Shown: positions 1 to 10,090, counted from the stretch's first letter. The stretch is 64,000 nucleotides of DNA from Variovorax sp. OK212 (GCF_900112425.1 NZ_FOLP01000010.1:170153-234152), one strand, 5' to 3'. Notes: generated by a model not told the origin, from the letters alone. A program made the numbers and translations.

Positions 1-2
1 CG

Positions 3-899
3 TCATGCGGCGCCGCGCTGCGCCTTGTCGGACGCGTTCAGGGCCTGGATCTTCTCGCGCGCAGCCTGCCAGTCGGCGTCGCCCCATTCCTGGTACTGCG
101 TGAAGTAGGCGCCGTTGGCCAGTGCGTCGGCACCGTCGAGGGTGATGGTCTGGCCGTTGATCCAGCTGTTCTGCGGTGCCAGCAGGAACGCGGCGAGCCG
201 GCCGATGTCGCCGCCCTCGCCCAGGCGGCGCGTGGGGTTCTGCGTGGCCATGGCGTTTTCCTGGCTGTCGACCGGGCGCAGGCGGCCCGACGCGCCGGCC
301 GTGGGAATCACGCCGGGCGCAATGGCGTTGAGCCGGATGCCCTTGGGGCCCCACTCCACCGCCAGCGACTTGGTCATGACGTCGATGCCGGCCTTCGACA
401 TGGCCGAGGGCACCACGAAAGGCGCGCCGGTGGCCACCCAGGTGACCACGATCGACAGCACGCTGCCGCCGCGCCCGGCCGCGATCCAGCGCTTGCCCGC
501 GGCCTGCGTGGCGTAGAAGGTGCCGCGAAAGACGATGTCGGAAATGGCGTGGAAGCCGTTGGGCGACAAGTCTTCGGTGCGGCTGATGAAGTTGCCGGCG
601 GCGTTGTTGACCAGGCTGTCGAGCGGGCCGTGGCGCGTCCAGATGGTTTCCATCATGTCGTCGACCGCCTGCGGCGAGCGGATGTCGAGCACGTGCGTGC
701 CGACGGTCACGCCGAAGCGCGTGCGCAGCCGCTGCGCGGCCTCGTCGAGCACGCTGGCACGGCGCCCGCACAGGTGCAGTTCGGCGCCCAGCGCGGCCAG
801 CTGCTCGGCCATCGCGAAGCCCAGGCCGGTGCCGCCGCCCGTGACGAGCACGCGCTGGCCGGCGAACAGGCCGTCCTTGAAGATGTTGTCTGTGTCCAT
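3..899 (-). CDS. SDR oxidoreductase, 2,4-dienoyl-CoA reductase-like
   Basis: A 298-residue short-chain dehydrogenase. The Rossmann dinucleotide motif TGGGTGLG is at residues 20-27 and the structural NNAAGNF motif near residue 98. The active-site region reads SAMSKAGIDVMTKSL rather than the usual YxxxK; this S-A-x-x-K-A-G form, with NAAGN, is typical of 2,4-dienoyl-CoA reductases and related enoyl-CoA reductases, which use NADPH in fatty acid or acyl-CoA breakdown. It is transcribed away from the adjacent LysR gene across about 100 bp, the usual layout for a LysR-controlled target. The stop codon lies at the very edge of the window. The family is clear; the exact substrate is inferred and could instead be another enoyl- or ketoacyl-CoA. 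Confidence 0.85.
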   Translation of the reverse strand: MDTDNIFKDGLFAGQRVLVTGGGTGLGFAMAEQLAALGAELHLCGRRASVLDEAAQRLRTRFGVTVGTHVLDIRSPQAVDDMMETIWTRHGPLDSLVNNAAGNFISRTEDLSPNGFHAISDIVFRGTFYATQAAGKRWIAAGRGGSVLSIVVTWVATGAPFVVPSAMSKAGIDVMTKSLAVEWGPKGIRLNAIAPGVIPTAGASGRLRPVDSQENAMATQNPTRRLGEGGDIGRLAAFLLAPQNSWINGQTITLDGADALANGAYFTQYQEWGDADWQAAREKIQALNASDKAQRGAA

Positions 900-1001
900 G
901 GTGTCTCCGGGGAATCTGATGGCATCGATCTTTATCGTTCACCCCGGTTCATACAATTCCCGTTCATTGACTCAGTCTGTATCTCCTGTGTTGACAATCC
1001 G

Positions 1002-1935
1002 ATGGACTTGGACCTGAACCTGATCCGCACGCTGGTGGACATCGTGGACGCCGGCAACCTGAGCGAGGCCGCGCGCCGGCGCGACGTGACGCGCTCGCAG
1101 ATCAGCAAGGAGCTGAAGAACCTGGAGCGGCAGGTGGGCGCCACGCTGCTGCGCCGCACCACGCGCAAGCTGGCGCCCACCGAGCAGGGGCGCACGCTGT
1201 ACGAGCACGGGCTGCGCATGCTGGCCGAGGTGGAGTCGGCGCGCGCGGCCATCGACCGCCTGGGGCAGACCGTGCGCGGGCACGTGCGCATCAGCATCCC
1301 GACCGGGCTGGGCGAGTTCTTCGTGGGGCCGCGGCTGCTCGACTTCCAGCGCGCGCACCCGGAGGTGTCGCTGCGGGTGCTGTTCTCCAACCGGGTGTTC
1401 GACCTGATCGGCACCGAGATCGACATTGCGCTGCGCATCACCTCGGAGCCGCCGCTGGACCAGGTGGCGCGGCGCATCTGCGCGATCCGCTGGGGACTCT
1501 ATGCGGCGCCCTCGTACCTCGCGGGGCACGCGCCCATCGCCGAGCCGGAAGACCTGGCGGCCTGCGTGGTGCTGTACGTGCCGGGGCCGGAGCGGCATTT
1601 CATGATGCCGATGCACCGGGGAGCGCAGCGGCGCGACCTGCGGCTGAAGCTGAACCTGCAGACCGAGCACTTCCCCTACCTGCGCAGCGCGGTGCTGGCC
1701 GGCACGGGCATCGGCCTGCTGCCGCGCTACGCGATGACCGACGACGTGCGGGCCGCACGCGCGGTGCCGGTGCTGCCGCAGTGGGAGCCCGAAGGGCTGG
1801 GCAATGCGCTCTACATCCTGACGATGCCCGATCGCCACCCGTCGCACGCCGCGGTGGCGGTGATGGACTACCTGCGCGAGGTGCTGGCGTCGATGGACGA
1901 CGGCGATGTGCCCGATGTGCCCGATGTGCCGGCGG

Positions 1936-1964
<29 letters not shown>
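1002..1964 (+). CDS. LysR-family transcriptional regulator
   Basis: A 320-residue LysR regulator. The N-terminal helix-turn-helix covers about residues 18-40 (LSEAARRRDVTRSQISKEL), followed by an effector-binding domain of the periplasmic-binding-protein fold. The frame is open much further upstream, but the ATG at 1002 gives the normal LysR start (MDLDLNLIRTLVDI) and the upstream part overlaps the divergent SDR gene. It probably controls that SDR gene and itself. The C-terminus is odd: a DVP-DVP-DVP run encoded by a 9-bp tandem repeat, and the last 29 bp overlap the 3' end of the convergent dtd gene. Confidence 0.9.
1904..1930 (+). repeat. 9-bp tandem repeat, three copies, at the 3' end of lysR
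   Basis: The unit cgatgtgcc occurs three times head to tail with no mismatch. It is in frame and encodes DVPDVPDVP near the LysR C-terminus, just before the overlap with dtd. Copy number could vary by slippage without shifting the frame. Confidence 0.85.
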
Positions 1965-2375
<411 letters not shown>

Positions 2376-2379
<4 letters not shown>

Positions 2380-3293
2380 AGGGGGTGGTGTTCGCCGGCC
2401 TGGGTGGCGCGGGCTTCCATGGTGAGGGGCAACAGCTGGATGGTGACGCGCAGGCCGGGCACGGCGTTCATGAGGGCCTGCTCGAGTTCGTCGCGCATGC
2501 TGGCGGCGTGCTGCAGCGTCCACTCGCCGGGCACGTGCATGTGCAGGTCGGCGAAGCGGCGCTGGCCGGCGCTGCGGGTCACCATGTCGTCGAAGCGCAG
2601 CCGCGTGCCCTCTGGCGTGCGCGCGGCGAAGTCGCCGATGGTGGCGCGCACGGTGGCCAGGGTCTCGGGGTCGACGGCTTCGTCCATCAGGCCCTGCGAC
2701 GAGCGCCACACCAGCTTGACGCCCTCGCGCACGATGTTGAGCGCCACGCCGATGGCCAGCAGCGGGTCGAGCCAGAGCCAGCCGCTGAGCTGCACGCCGA
2801 CGATGCCCACCACCACCGCGGCCGAGGTCCAGACGTCGGTCATGAGATGGCGGCCGTCGGCCTCCAGCGCGATGGAACGGTGCGTGCGCGCCGCGCGGAA
2901 CAGCAGCACGGCCAGGGCGCCGTTGAAGGCCGAGCTGAGCACCGACAGCGCCAGGCCCCAGCCCAGTTGCTCGAGCGGCTGCGGCGACAGCAGGCGCTGC
3001 ACGGAGACCCAGAGGATCGCGATGGCGGCGCCGACGATCAGGATGCCTTCGAAGCCCGAGGAGAAATACTCGGCCTTGTGATGGCCGTAGGGATGGTCGT
3101 CGTCGGCGGGGCGTTCCGCGATGGTCACCATGGCCAGTGCGAACATCGCGCTGGCGAGGTTGACGAAGGACTCCATCGCGTCCGAGATCAGCCCCATCGA
3201 GTTGGTCAGGTAACCTGCATAGCCCTTGAGCAGGATGGTGATGAGCGCAACCGCAACGGAGACGCGAAGCAGCGTCTTAGGGGTAAACGTCAT
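2376..3293 (-). CDS. Cation diffusion facilitator (metal efflux) protein
   Basis: A 305-residue inner-membrane transporter of the CDF family, which exports divalent metals in exchange for protons. It shows six predicted membrane segments, the metal-site sequence LISDAMESF in the second, a HLMTD (HxxxD) motif in the fifth, the cytoplasmic loop DDHPYGHHKAEYF, and a soluble C-terminal domain of about 90 residues for dimerisation. ATG at 3293 gives MTFTPKTLL; the frame is open 11 codons further but without family support. The gene ends in an ATGA overlap with dtd. The metal (Zn, Fe, Mn or other) cannot be decided from the sequence. Confidence 0.9.
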
Positions 3294-3447
3294 GGGAAAT
3301 CCAGCTGGAATTGGGGAAATGGCCACGCGAAAAGCGGTAAAAGGCCGCAGGAAGAACCTGAATTATCGGGTGCGTGTCTACATGTAACGCCTTCGGCTTA
3401 GTATTTCTGCCCATTGCGAAACATTCTTCGCAGACAGTCAGACCCGG

Positions 3448-4050
3448 ATGATGAAAAACCTACTGATCGCCTTGTACAGCCTCGCCATTGTGGGCTCGGC
3501 CACGTTGGCCCAAGCCCAGCCCCAGACCCAGACGCCGCCGGCGGCGCCGGTCGCAGCACCAGCAGCCGCTGCCGCTGCAACACCCGCAGCAGCCGCTGCC
3601 GCAACGCCGGCACCCGTGGTCGCAGTGCCTGCCGCGGCGCCGCCCGCAACCACCGCCAAGGCCGACCTGCAGGCCGGCTTCGTGAAGTCGGTGCGCGGCA
3701 ACGTGCAACTGCTCAACGGCTCCGGCACCACCCGCGCCGCGAACCCCGGCGACGCGCTCGGCGCCGTCGACCGCATCGTGACCGGACCCGACTCGTCGGC
3801 CTCCGTCGTGCTGCGCGACGACACCACGCTGGTGGTCGGCCCCTCGTCGCGGCTGGACCTGAAGGAGTTCCACTTCGACAGCACCACGCACGAAGGCGGC
3901 ATGCTGGTGTCGCTGCTGCGCGGCTCCATGCGCATGATCACGGGCCTCATCGGCAAGACCAACCCCGACGCGGTGCGTGTCGAAACGCAGACCGCCACCA
4001 TCGGCATTCGCGGCACCGACTTCATCGTGCAAGCCGACGGCCAACCATGA
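3448..4050 (+). CDS. FecR-domain periplasmic protein
   Basis: A 200-residue secreted protein. Residues 1-23 form a signal peptide ending in AQA. Residues about 24-70 are a low-complexity Ala/Pro linker, and the rest is a FecR-type domain (VKSVRGNVQLLNG to RGTDFIV). FecR-domain proteins of this short type have no sigma-regulator helix and probably act in the envelope, perhaps in ligand or peptidoglycan contact. The stop overlaps the start of the next gene, an OmpA-like lipoprotein (ATGA), so the two form a coupled pair. In relatives a CHASE2-domain cyclase often follows such a pair; here tyrS follows in the opposite direction. Function unknown beyond the domain. Confidence 0.82.
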   Translation: MMKNLLIALYSLAIVGSATLAQAQPQTQTPPAAPVAAPAAAAAATPAAAAAATPAPVVAVPAAAPPATTAKADLQAGFVKSVRGNVQLLNGSGTTRAANPGDALGAVDRIVTGPDSSASVVLRDDTTLVVGPSSRLDLKEFHFDSTTHEGGMLVSLLRGSMRMITGLIGKTNPDAVRVETQTATIGIRGTDFIVQADGQP

Positions 4051-4673
4051 AGATGACGATGTCCCGACCCGGCTCCCGCCTCGCCCTGCTCACCGTCACG
4101 CTCGCGGCCGCGTTGCTCGCCGCCTGCTCCACGCCCGGCACGCGGGTGGTGCTGCTGCCGCAGGCCGACGGCAGGCCTTCCGCCGTGGTGGTGCGCGCCA
4201 AGGATGGCGAGGAAGTGCTCTCCCAGCCCTACCAGCGCGCCACGGCCGCCGTCGGCGCGCGCGGCGCCCCGGTCGTCGACCAGGCCGACGCGGCCAAGGT
4301 GCAGGCCGAGAACAAGCCGCTGTTCGACATGCGCCCGCCCCCGCCGCAGCGCTACACGGTGTACTTCGAACTCGGCGGCACCACGCTGACGCCGGCGTCG
4401 CAGCAGATCATGAACGAGGCGCTGGCCGCGGCGCAGTCGCGCAGCGGCAGCGACATCGTGGTGACGGGCCACACCGACACCAAGGGCAGCGGCGAGCAGA
4501 ACGACCAGCTGTCGCGCCGGCGCGCCCAGGAAGTGGCGCAGCTCTTCGTGGAGCGGCAGTTCCCGGCCAAGCGCATCGAGGCCGTGGGCCGCGGCGAGCG
4601 CGAGCTGGCCGTGCCGACCGCCGACGAGGTCGACGAGCCGCGCAACCGGCGCGTGACGATCGAGGTCCGCTGA
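4047..4673 (+). CDS. OmpA-family lipoprotein
   Basis: A 208-residue outer-membrane lipoprotein. A signal peptide with lipobox LLAAC places the lipidated Cys at residue 27. The C-terminal half is an OmpA domain that binds peptidoglycan (VTGHTDTKGS, then LSRRRAQEVAQLF and NRRVTIEVR). The middle part (about 30-95) has no recognised domain. The ATG lies inside the stop of the FecR gene, which supports both the start and co-expression. The pair may form a trans-envelope link; that is inference. The stop codon is inside a 9-bp hairpin shared with convergent tyrS. Confidence 0.85.
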   Translation: MKMTMSRPGSRLALLTVTLAAALLAACSTPGTRVVLLPQADGRPSAVVVRAKDGEEVLSQPYQRATAAVGARGAPVVDQADAAKVQAENKPLFDMRPPPPQRYTVYFELGGTTLTPASQQIMNEALAAAQSRSGSDIVVTGHTDTKGSGEQNDQLSRRRAQEVAQLFVERQFPAKRIEAVGRGERELAVPTADEVDEPRNRRVTIEVR

Positions 4674-4693
4674 CCGGCGTTTCGCGCCGGTCA
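4671..4693. terminator. Hairpin between convergent ompA-like gene and tyrS
   Basis: A perfect 9-bp stem (TGACCGGCG / CGCCGGTCA) with a 5-nt loop lies between the two convergent genes and includes the stop codon of the first. There is no T-run on either side, so it is at best a weak or Rho-assisted bidirectional terminator. Confidence 0.4.
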
Positions 4694-4700
4694 GTTCAAC

Positions 4701-5933
4701 TCAGCTCAGGGTTACGCGAGCGAACTTGCGGCGGCCAACCTGCACCACATAGGTTCCGGCAGGCAACTTCAATCCCTTGTCGCTGATCACCGCAGAGTCG
4801 ACGCGGACACCACCGCCGTCGATCAAGCGATTGCCTTCTCCCGCTGAAGCCGTCAGGTTCGCCTGCTTGAGCATCTGGCCGATGCCCATCGGCGCACCCG
4901 ACAGCGACACCTCCGGGATTTCGTCCGGCACGCCGCCCTTGCTGCGGTTGATAAAATCCTGCTCGGCCGCGTCCGCCGCCGCCGCGCTGTGGAAGCGGGC
5001 GGTGATTTCCTTGGCCAGCGCGACCTTCGCGTCCTTCGGGTTGCGCCCGCCGGCAATCTCGGCCTTCAGCGCCGCGATCTGCTCCAGCGACTGGAAGCTC
5101 ACCAGCGTGTACCAGCGCCACATCAGGTCGTCGGAAATCGACAGCACCTTGGCGAACATGGTGTTGGCGTCTTCGCTGATGCCGATGTAGTTGTTCTTGC
5201 TCTTCGACATCTTTTCGACGCCGTCGAGGCCTTCCAGCAAGGGCATAGTGAGTATGCACTGCGGTTCTTGACCATACTCCTGCTGGAGATGACGACCCAC
5301 GAGCAGGTTGAACTTCTGGTCGGTACCGCCCAGTTCGAGGTCGCTCTTGAGCGCGACCGAGTCGTAGCCCTGCATCAGCGGGTAGAGGAACTCGTGCACC
5401 GAAATCGACTGGCCGGCCTTGAAGCGCTTGCTGAAGTCGTCGCGCTCCATCATGCGGGCCACCGTGTACTTGGCGGCCAGCTGGATCATGCCGCGGGCGC
5501 CCAGCGGGTCGCTCCACTCGGAGTTGTAGCGGATCTCGGTCTTCTCGGGGTCCAGCACCAGGCTGGCCTGCCTGTAGTAGGTCTGGGCGTTGGCCTCGAT
5601 CTGCTCGCGGGTCAGCGGCGGGCGGGTGCTGTTGCGCCCGGACGGGTCGCCGATGGTGGTGGTGAAGTCGCCGATCAGGAAGATCACCCGGTGGCCCAGG
5701 TCTTGCAACTGGCGCATCTTGTTGAGCACGACGGTGTGGCCGATGTGGATATCGGGGGCCGTCGGGTCCAGGCCGAGCTTGATGCGCAGCGGGGTTCCGG
5801 TGGCTTCGGAGCGCTGCAGCTTGCGCACCCACTCGTCCTGCGGCAGCAGTTCGTCAGCGCCTCGGAGGGATATTTCGAGCGCGCGTCCTACACTATTTGA
5901 GAGGGCCATGGATGTAACAGATTCGGCGTTCAT
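4701..5933 (-). CDS. tyrS: Tyrosyl-tRNA synthetase
   Basis: A 410-residue class I synthetase that charges tRNA-Tyr. The ATP-binding HIGH motif is at residues 63-66 (DIHIGHT), the KMSKS loop near 240-244, and an S4-like RNA-binding domain fills about residues 345-405. Length fits the family. ATG at 5933 gives MNAESVTSM; a second in-frame ATG (MALSNSV) eight codons later is possible, and neither has a strong Shine-Dalgarno sequence. It is divergent from the M23 peptidase gene across 159 bp. This tyrS / M23 / anmK neighbourhood is common in betaproteobacteria. Confidence 0.97.
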   Translation of the reverse strand: MNAESVTSMALSNSVGRALEISLRGADELLPQDEWVRKLQRSEATGTPLRIKLGLDPTAPDIHIGHTVVLNKMRQLQDLGHRVIFLIGDFTTTIGDPSGRNSTRPPLTREQIEANAQTYYRQASLVLDPEKTEIRYNSEWSDPLGARGMIQLAAKYTVARMMERDDFSKRFKAGQSISVHEFLYPLMQGYDSVALKSDLELGGTDQKFNLLVGRHLQQEYGQEPQCILTMPLLEGLDGVEKMSKSKNNYIGISEDANTMFAKVLSISDDLMWRWYTLVSFQSLEQIAALKAEIAGGRNPKDAKVALAKEITARFHSAAAADAAEQDFINRSKGGVPDEIPEVSLSGAPMGIGQMLKQANLTASAGEGNRLIDGGGVRVDSAVISDKGLKLPAGTYVVQVGRRKFARVTLS

Positions 5934-6092
5934 GGGCTTTTTTAGCTGATTTTGGGGGTGCCGAAGCTATACTCAGCCCGACTTTTCAAGCGCCGAATTC
6001 TAAGCGGCGCTTCTTCCGCACCGTCTCCTGCCGCCCCGAACGTCCTGGGCCTTGCAGCACGGATTTGCAGAACCTGAGCTGGAATTCAAAGT

Positions 6093-7439
6093 TTGATCAA
6101 CGGCATTCTTGCCGCCGAGGAGCTCCTTGCTTCTCGCGTGGCCTATACATTTCGAACCTACCCCAAGCAGATCACGGCGATGATCGCCGCCGCCCTGCTG
6201 AGCGCCGGCACCCTCGCGGTGGCTTCGCTCGGTCCGGACGCATCCGACCTCCCGGTCCACCAGATCCTCGAAGCGACGACCCCCGTGTCGTTCGCCGACC
6301 AGAGCCAGTCGCTGGAGAACTTCAGCTTCACGCTGTTCCGCACCGACGTCACGCGTTCGAGCGACACGGCCGAAGCGCTGCTGAAGCGCCTGGGCATCTC
6401 CGACCCCACCGCCACCGCCTTCGTGCGCGGCAACTCGGAAGCCCGCAACGCCCTCTTCTCGCGCGCCGGCCGCACCGTGACAGCCGAGGCCACGCAGGAA
6501 AACCAGCTCAAGAAGCTCAGCGCCCGCTGGATTCCCGACGGCGACGGCGGCTTCAAGCGCTTTGTCATCGAACGCACGCCCACCGGCTTTGCCGGCGTGA
6601 CCGAGCGTGACGCGCTCACGCCGGGCACGCGCCTGGCAAGCGGCACCATCCGCACCTCGCTGTTCGCCGCCACCGACGACTCGCGCATTCCCGACGCGGT
6701 GGCCAGCCAGCTGGCCGACATCTTCGCGGGCGACGTCGACGTGCGCGCCCTGCGCAAGGGCGACCGCTTCGCCGTGGTCTACGAGACCTTCGAAGCCGAC
6801 GGACAGGCGCTGCGCAGCGGCCGCGTGCTCTCGGCCGAGTTCGAGAACAACGGCAGGATCCACCAAGCCGTCTGGTTCCAGCCTCCGGGCGCGGGCCAGA
6901 AGGGCAGCTACTACCGCCCGAGCGGCGACAGCCTGCGCAAGGCCTACCTGGCGACGCCGGTCGAGTTCTCGCGCGTGTCCAGCGGCTTCGCGATGCGCAT
7001 GCACCCGATCCTGAACAGCTGGCGCCAGCACAACGGCATCGACTACGCGGCCCCCACGGGCACGTCGGTGCGCACGGTCGGCGACGGCACGGTCGACTTT
7101 GCCGGCACGCAGAACGGCTACGGCAACATCATCATCATCACCCACCGCAACAACCAGCAGACGGCGTATGCGCACCTGAGCCGCATCGACGTCAAGGCCG
7201 GCCAGAGCGTGAGCCAGGGCCAGGCCATCGGCGCGGTGGGCTCCACCGGCTGGGCGACCGGCCCGCACCTGCACTTCGAATTCCGCGTGGGCGGCGTCTA
7301 CCAGGACCCGGCTTCCATCGCGCAAGAAGGCGGCGCGCCGATCACCGCGGCCCTGCGCCCGGCGTTCGAACGCATCGCCGTGGGCGCGCGCACCGAGCTG
7401 GCGGCCGCCTTCTCGGTGGTGCAGGCCAGCGCCGACTGA
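6093..7439 (+). CDS. M23 family peptidoglycan metallopeptidase
   Basis: A 448-residue envelope endopeptidase that probably cuts peptide cross-links in peptidoglycan. One membrane anchor lies near residues 27-46. The C-terminal LytM domain has its zinc ligands: QHNGIDYAAP near residue 312 and HLHFEF near 392. The middle region resembles OapA/LysM-like parts of large M23 proteins. The start is a TTG at 6093 (reads INGILAAEELL); an in-frame GTG about 45 bp later (VAYTFRTYP) is an alternative. Together with anmK just downstream it suggests a cell-wall turnover unit. The fold is certain, the exact bond cleaved is not. Confidence 0.92.
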   Translation: MINGILAAEELLASRVAYTFRTYPKQITAMIAAALLSAGTLAVASLGPDASDLPVHQILEATTPVSFADQSQSLENFSFTLFRTDVTRSSDTAEALLKRLGISDPTATAFVRGNSEARNALFSRAGRTVTAEATQENQLKKLSARWIPDGDGGFKRFVIERTPTGFAGVTERDALTPGTRLASGTIRTSLFAATDDSRIPDAVASQLADIFAGDVDVRALRKGDRFAVVYETFEADGQALRSGRVLSAEFENNGRIHQAVWFQPPGAGQKGSYYRPSGDSLRKAYLATPVEFSRVSSGFAMRMHPILNSWRQHNGIDYAAPTGTSVRTVGDGTVDFAGTQNGYGNIIIITHRNNQQTAYAHLSRIDVKAGQSVSQGQAIGAVGSTGWATGPHLHFEFRVGGVYQDPASIAQEGGAPITAALRPAFERIAVGARTELAAAFSVVQASAD

Positions 7440-7478
7440 TCCGGTCGCGCAGCCCGCTTCTCTAGAGTTGATCCGGAG

Positions 7479-8603
7479 ATGGCTGCCGACCTTTTCATCG
7501 GCCTGATGTCGGGCACCTCGCTCGACGGCGTGGACGGCGTGCTCGCCGATTTCTCCGACGGCCGCATCGCGGTGAAGTCCTACGCCACGGCGCAGTTTCC
7601 CGTGGCGCTGCGCGCCGAGCTGCTGGCGCTGAACACCCCGGGCGATAACGAGTTGCACCGCGCGGCACTGGCCGGCAACGGGCTGGCCCGCGCCTACGCC
7701 GGCGTCGTCGAGCAGTTGCTGGCGAACAGCGGCACCGCCGCCAGCACCGTCGCCGCCATCGGCGCGCACGGCCAGACGGTGCGCCACCGGCCGCTCGAGT
7801 TCGACGAGGTCGGCTACACGCTCCAGCTCAACAACCCCTCGCTGCTCGCCGAGCTGACCGGCATCGACGTGGTCGGCGACTTCCGCAGCCGCGACCTCGC
7901 GGCCGGCGGCCAGGGCGCGCCGCTGGTGCCGGCCTTCCACAGCGCCCTGTTCGCGCGCCCCGACGAAACCGTGGCCGTGCTGAACATCGGCGGCATCTCC
8001 AACCTGAGCCTGCTGCCGCCCGCCAACGCGACCGAAGGCGCCATCGTGCTTGGCTTCGACTGCGGCCCCGGCAACGCGCTGATGGACCACTGGTGCCAGA
8101 CCTACCAGGGCCAGCCCTTCGACCGCGGCGGCCAGTGGGCGGCCAGCGGGCAGGTGCTGCCCGAACTGCTCGCCCGGCTGCTGGCCGACCCGTACTTCAC
8201 GAAGGCACCGCCCAAGAGCACCGGCCGCGACCTGTTCAACCCGACCTGGCTGGCCGCGCAACTCGGCACCACGGCGATGGACCCGGCCGACGTCCAGGCC
8301 ACGCTGACCGAATTGACCGCTCACGCTTGTGCAGTGGACGTGTCACGCTACGGAAAAGATAGCAAGTTGCTGATCGTCTGCGGTGGCGGCGCGTTGAACG
8401 ACCACCTGCTGGGCCGGCTGCGCGCCGTGCTGCCCGGCGTGACCGTGGCGGCATCCGACGCGCACGGCCTGCCACCGCAGCAGGTCGAAGCCGCGGCCTT
8501 CGCCTGGCTGGCCCGCGCCACCGTGCGGCGGGAGGCGGGCAACCTCGCCAGCGTGACCGGCGCGCGCGGCGCGCGGGTGCTGGGCGCGATCTACCCCGCC
8601 TGA
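7479..8603 (+). CDS. anmK: Anhydro-N-acetylmuramic acid kinase
   Basis: A 374-residue kinase that opens and phosphorylates 1,6-anhydro-MurNAc released during murein recycling, giving MurNAc-6-phosphate. The nucleotide-binding start GLMSGTSLDGVDG (residues 8-20), the DFRSRDLAAGGQGAPLVP segment and the sugar-kinase glycine motifs NIGGISNL and CGGGALN are all present. Length is normal. It lies 39 bp after the M23 peptidase gene, which fits wall recycling. A GGAG lies directly against the ATG, too close for an ideal ribosome-binding site, yet no better in-frame start exists. Confidence 0.96.
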   Translation: MAADLFIGLMSGTSLDGVDGVLADFSDGRIAVKSYATAQFPVALRAELLALNTPGDNELHRAALAGNGLARAYAGVVEQLLANSGTAASTVAAIGAHGQTVRHRPLEFDEVGYTLQLNNPSLLAELTGIDVVGDFRSRDLAAGGQGAPLVPAFHSALFARPDETVAVLNIGGISNLSLLPPANATEGAIVLGFDCGPGNALMDHWCQTYQGQPFDRGGQWAASGQVLPELLARLLADPYFTKAPPKSTGRDLFNPTWLAAQLGTTAMDPADVQATLTELTAHACAVDVSRYGKDSKLLIVCGGGALNDHLLGRLRAVLPGVTVAASDAHGLPPQQVEAAAFAWLARATVRREAGNLASVTGARGARVLGAIYPA

Positions 8604-8613
8604 GCGTCCGCGG

Positions 8614-10038
8614 TCAGCCCTGGCCGGAAACTTCCGGCTGCGCGGGACGCGGCGCCCGCACTTCCGACGGCAGATGCCAGAAGATGAGCGCCGAAGCCAC
8701 TGTGATCAGCCCCATGCTGGCAAAAGTGGCCTGGAAGGCGTCCAGCGTGTGCGCGGGCGAATCGGTACCGAAGATGCCGTTGTAGCCCGCCAGCACCGCG
8801 CCCGCCGCGGCCACGCCCAGGCTCATGGCCAGCATCTGCACCATCGACAGCAGGCTGTTGCCGCTGCTGGCCATGCTGCCGTCCAGGTCCTTCAGCGTGA
8901 TGGTGTTCATGGCCGTGAACTGCAGCGAGTTGACCGCACCGAAGGCCAGCAGCTGCACCACGTGCAGCGCCATCGGCTGGCCCGGCGCCGTGAGGCCGAA
9001 GCTGGCCATGGTGCAGCCCACCAGGATGGTGTTGACCACCAGCACGCGGCGGTAGCCGTGGCGCGTGATGAGCGGCGTGGCCACGCGCTTCATGGCCATG
9101 CCGGCCATCGCGATCGGCAGCATCATCAGCCCGGCGCGCACCGGCGAATAGCCCATCGACACCTGCAGCAGCAGCGGCACCAGGAACGGCATGCAGCTGC
9201 TGCCCAGGCGCGAGAACAGGTTGCCGATCAGCCCGATGCTGAGCGTGGGCACGTGGAAGAGCGAGGGCGCGAACAGCGGCTCGGGCGTGCGCGAGGCGCG
9301 CAGCCAGTAGGCGACGATGCTGGCGAAGCCGAAGATCAGCAGGACCATCACCCCGCCCTGGCGCAGGCCCACGCCGTCGAGCGACAGCGAAATCGCGACC
9401 ATGCCGAAGGCCAGCATGGCGTAGCCGACGCTGTCGAAGCGCTTCTGCACCGCGCCGCGCAGGTCGGGCATGTACTTGAGCGTGGCAAGGCAGCCCAGCA
9501 GGCCGACGGGCACGTTGATCAGGAAGATCCAGTGCCAGGAGGCGTACTGCACCAGCCAGCCGCCCAGCGTGGGGCCCAGCAAGGGCCCGATGAGGCCCGG
9601 AATGGCCACGAAGCTCATGGCCTGCAGGAACTCCCCGCGCGGCACCGTGCGCAGCAGCGCCAGGCGCCCCACGGGCAGCAGCAGCGCGCCGCCCAGCCCC
9701 TGCACCACCCGCGCGGCCACCAGCTGGCCCAGGCCGTGCGACAGCGCGCAGAGCACCGAGCCGGCGGCGAACAGCACGATGGCGCAGAAGAAGATGCGCC
9801 GCGTGCCGAAGCGGTCGGCGATCCAGCCCGAGGCGGGGATCAGCATCGCCATGGTCAGCGCGTAGGCCACCACCACCGATTGCATGCGCAGCGGGCTCTC
9901 GCCCAGGCTCGCGGCCATCGCCGGCAGCGCGGTGTTGATGATGGTGGCGTCGAGTGTCTGCATGAAGAAGCCGACGGCGACGAGCCACAGCAGGCTCTTG
10001 CGAACGGGATCGACGGGGGTTTCAGCCTCTGAGGTCAT
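8614..10038 (-). CDS. MFS transporter, DHA2 (EmrB/QacA-like) family
   Basis: A 474-residue polytopic protein with about 13-14 hydrophobic segments. It begins MTSEAETPVDPVRKSLLWLV. The DHA2 marks are FFMQTLDATIINTALPAMA in the first membrane segment, ASGWIADRFGTRR (motif A) after the second, and the antiporter-type GPLLGPTLGGWLV in the fifth (motif C). Proteins of this type use the proton gradient to export drugs or other small molecules. It points against anmK with only 10 bp between the two stops, and it interrupts an otherwise common anmK-erpA-rpsI-rplM order, which suggests insertion of this gene into a conserved block. Substrate unknown. Confidence 0.9.
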   Translation of the reverse strand: MTSEAETPVDPVRKSLLWLVAVGFFMQTLDATIINTALPAMAASLGESPLRMQSVVVAYALTMAMLIPASGWIADRFGTRRIFFCAIVLFAAGSVLCALSHGLGQLVAARVVQGLGGALLLPVGRLALLRTVPRGEFLQAMSFVAIPGLIGPLLGPTLGGWLVQYASWHWIFLINVPVGLLGCLATLKYMPDLRGAVQKRFDSVGYAMLAFGMVAISLSLDGVGLRQGGVMVLLIFGFASIVAYWLRASRTPEPLFAPSLFHVPTLSIGLIGNLFSRLGSSCMPFLVPLLLQVSMGYSPVRAGLMMLPIAMAGMAMKRVATPLITRHGYRRVLVVNTILVGCTMASFGLTAPGQPMALHVVQLLAFGAVNSLQFTAMNTITLKDLDGSMASSGNSLLSMVQMLAMSLGVAAAGAVLAGYNGIFGTDSPAHTLDAFQATFASMGLITVASALIFWHLPSEVRAPRPAQPEVSGQG

Positions 10039-10090
10039 GGGCAGGCGAGGGAGAGGGAAAAGAGGAGAAACAGAAACTGGAGCGGAAACG

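Noticed and set aside
549..1001. N-terminal extension of the LysR gene.
   Set aside because: It overlaps the divergent SDR gene, lacks homology-like sequence, and the helix-turn-helix starts normally after the ATG at 1002.
6000..8324. A 774-codon minus-strand frame opposite the M23 peptidase and anmK genes.
   Set aside because: Both plus-strand genes have full family motifs; the antisense product is low complexity.
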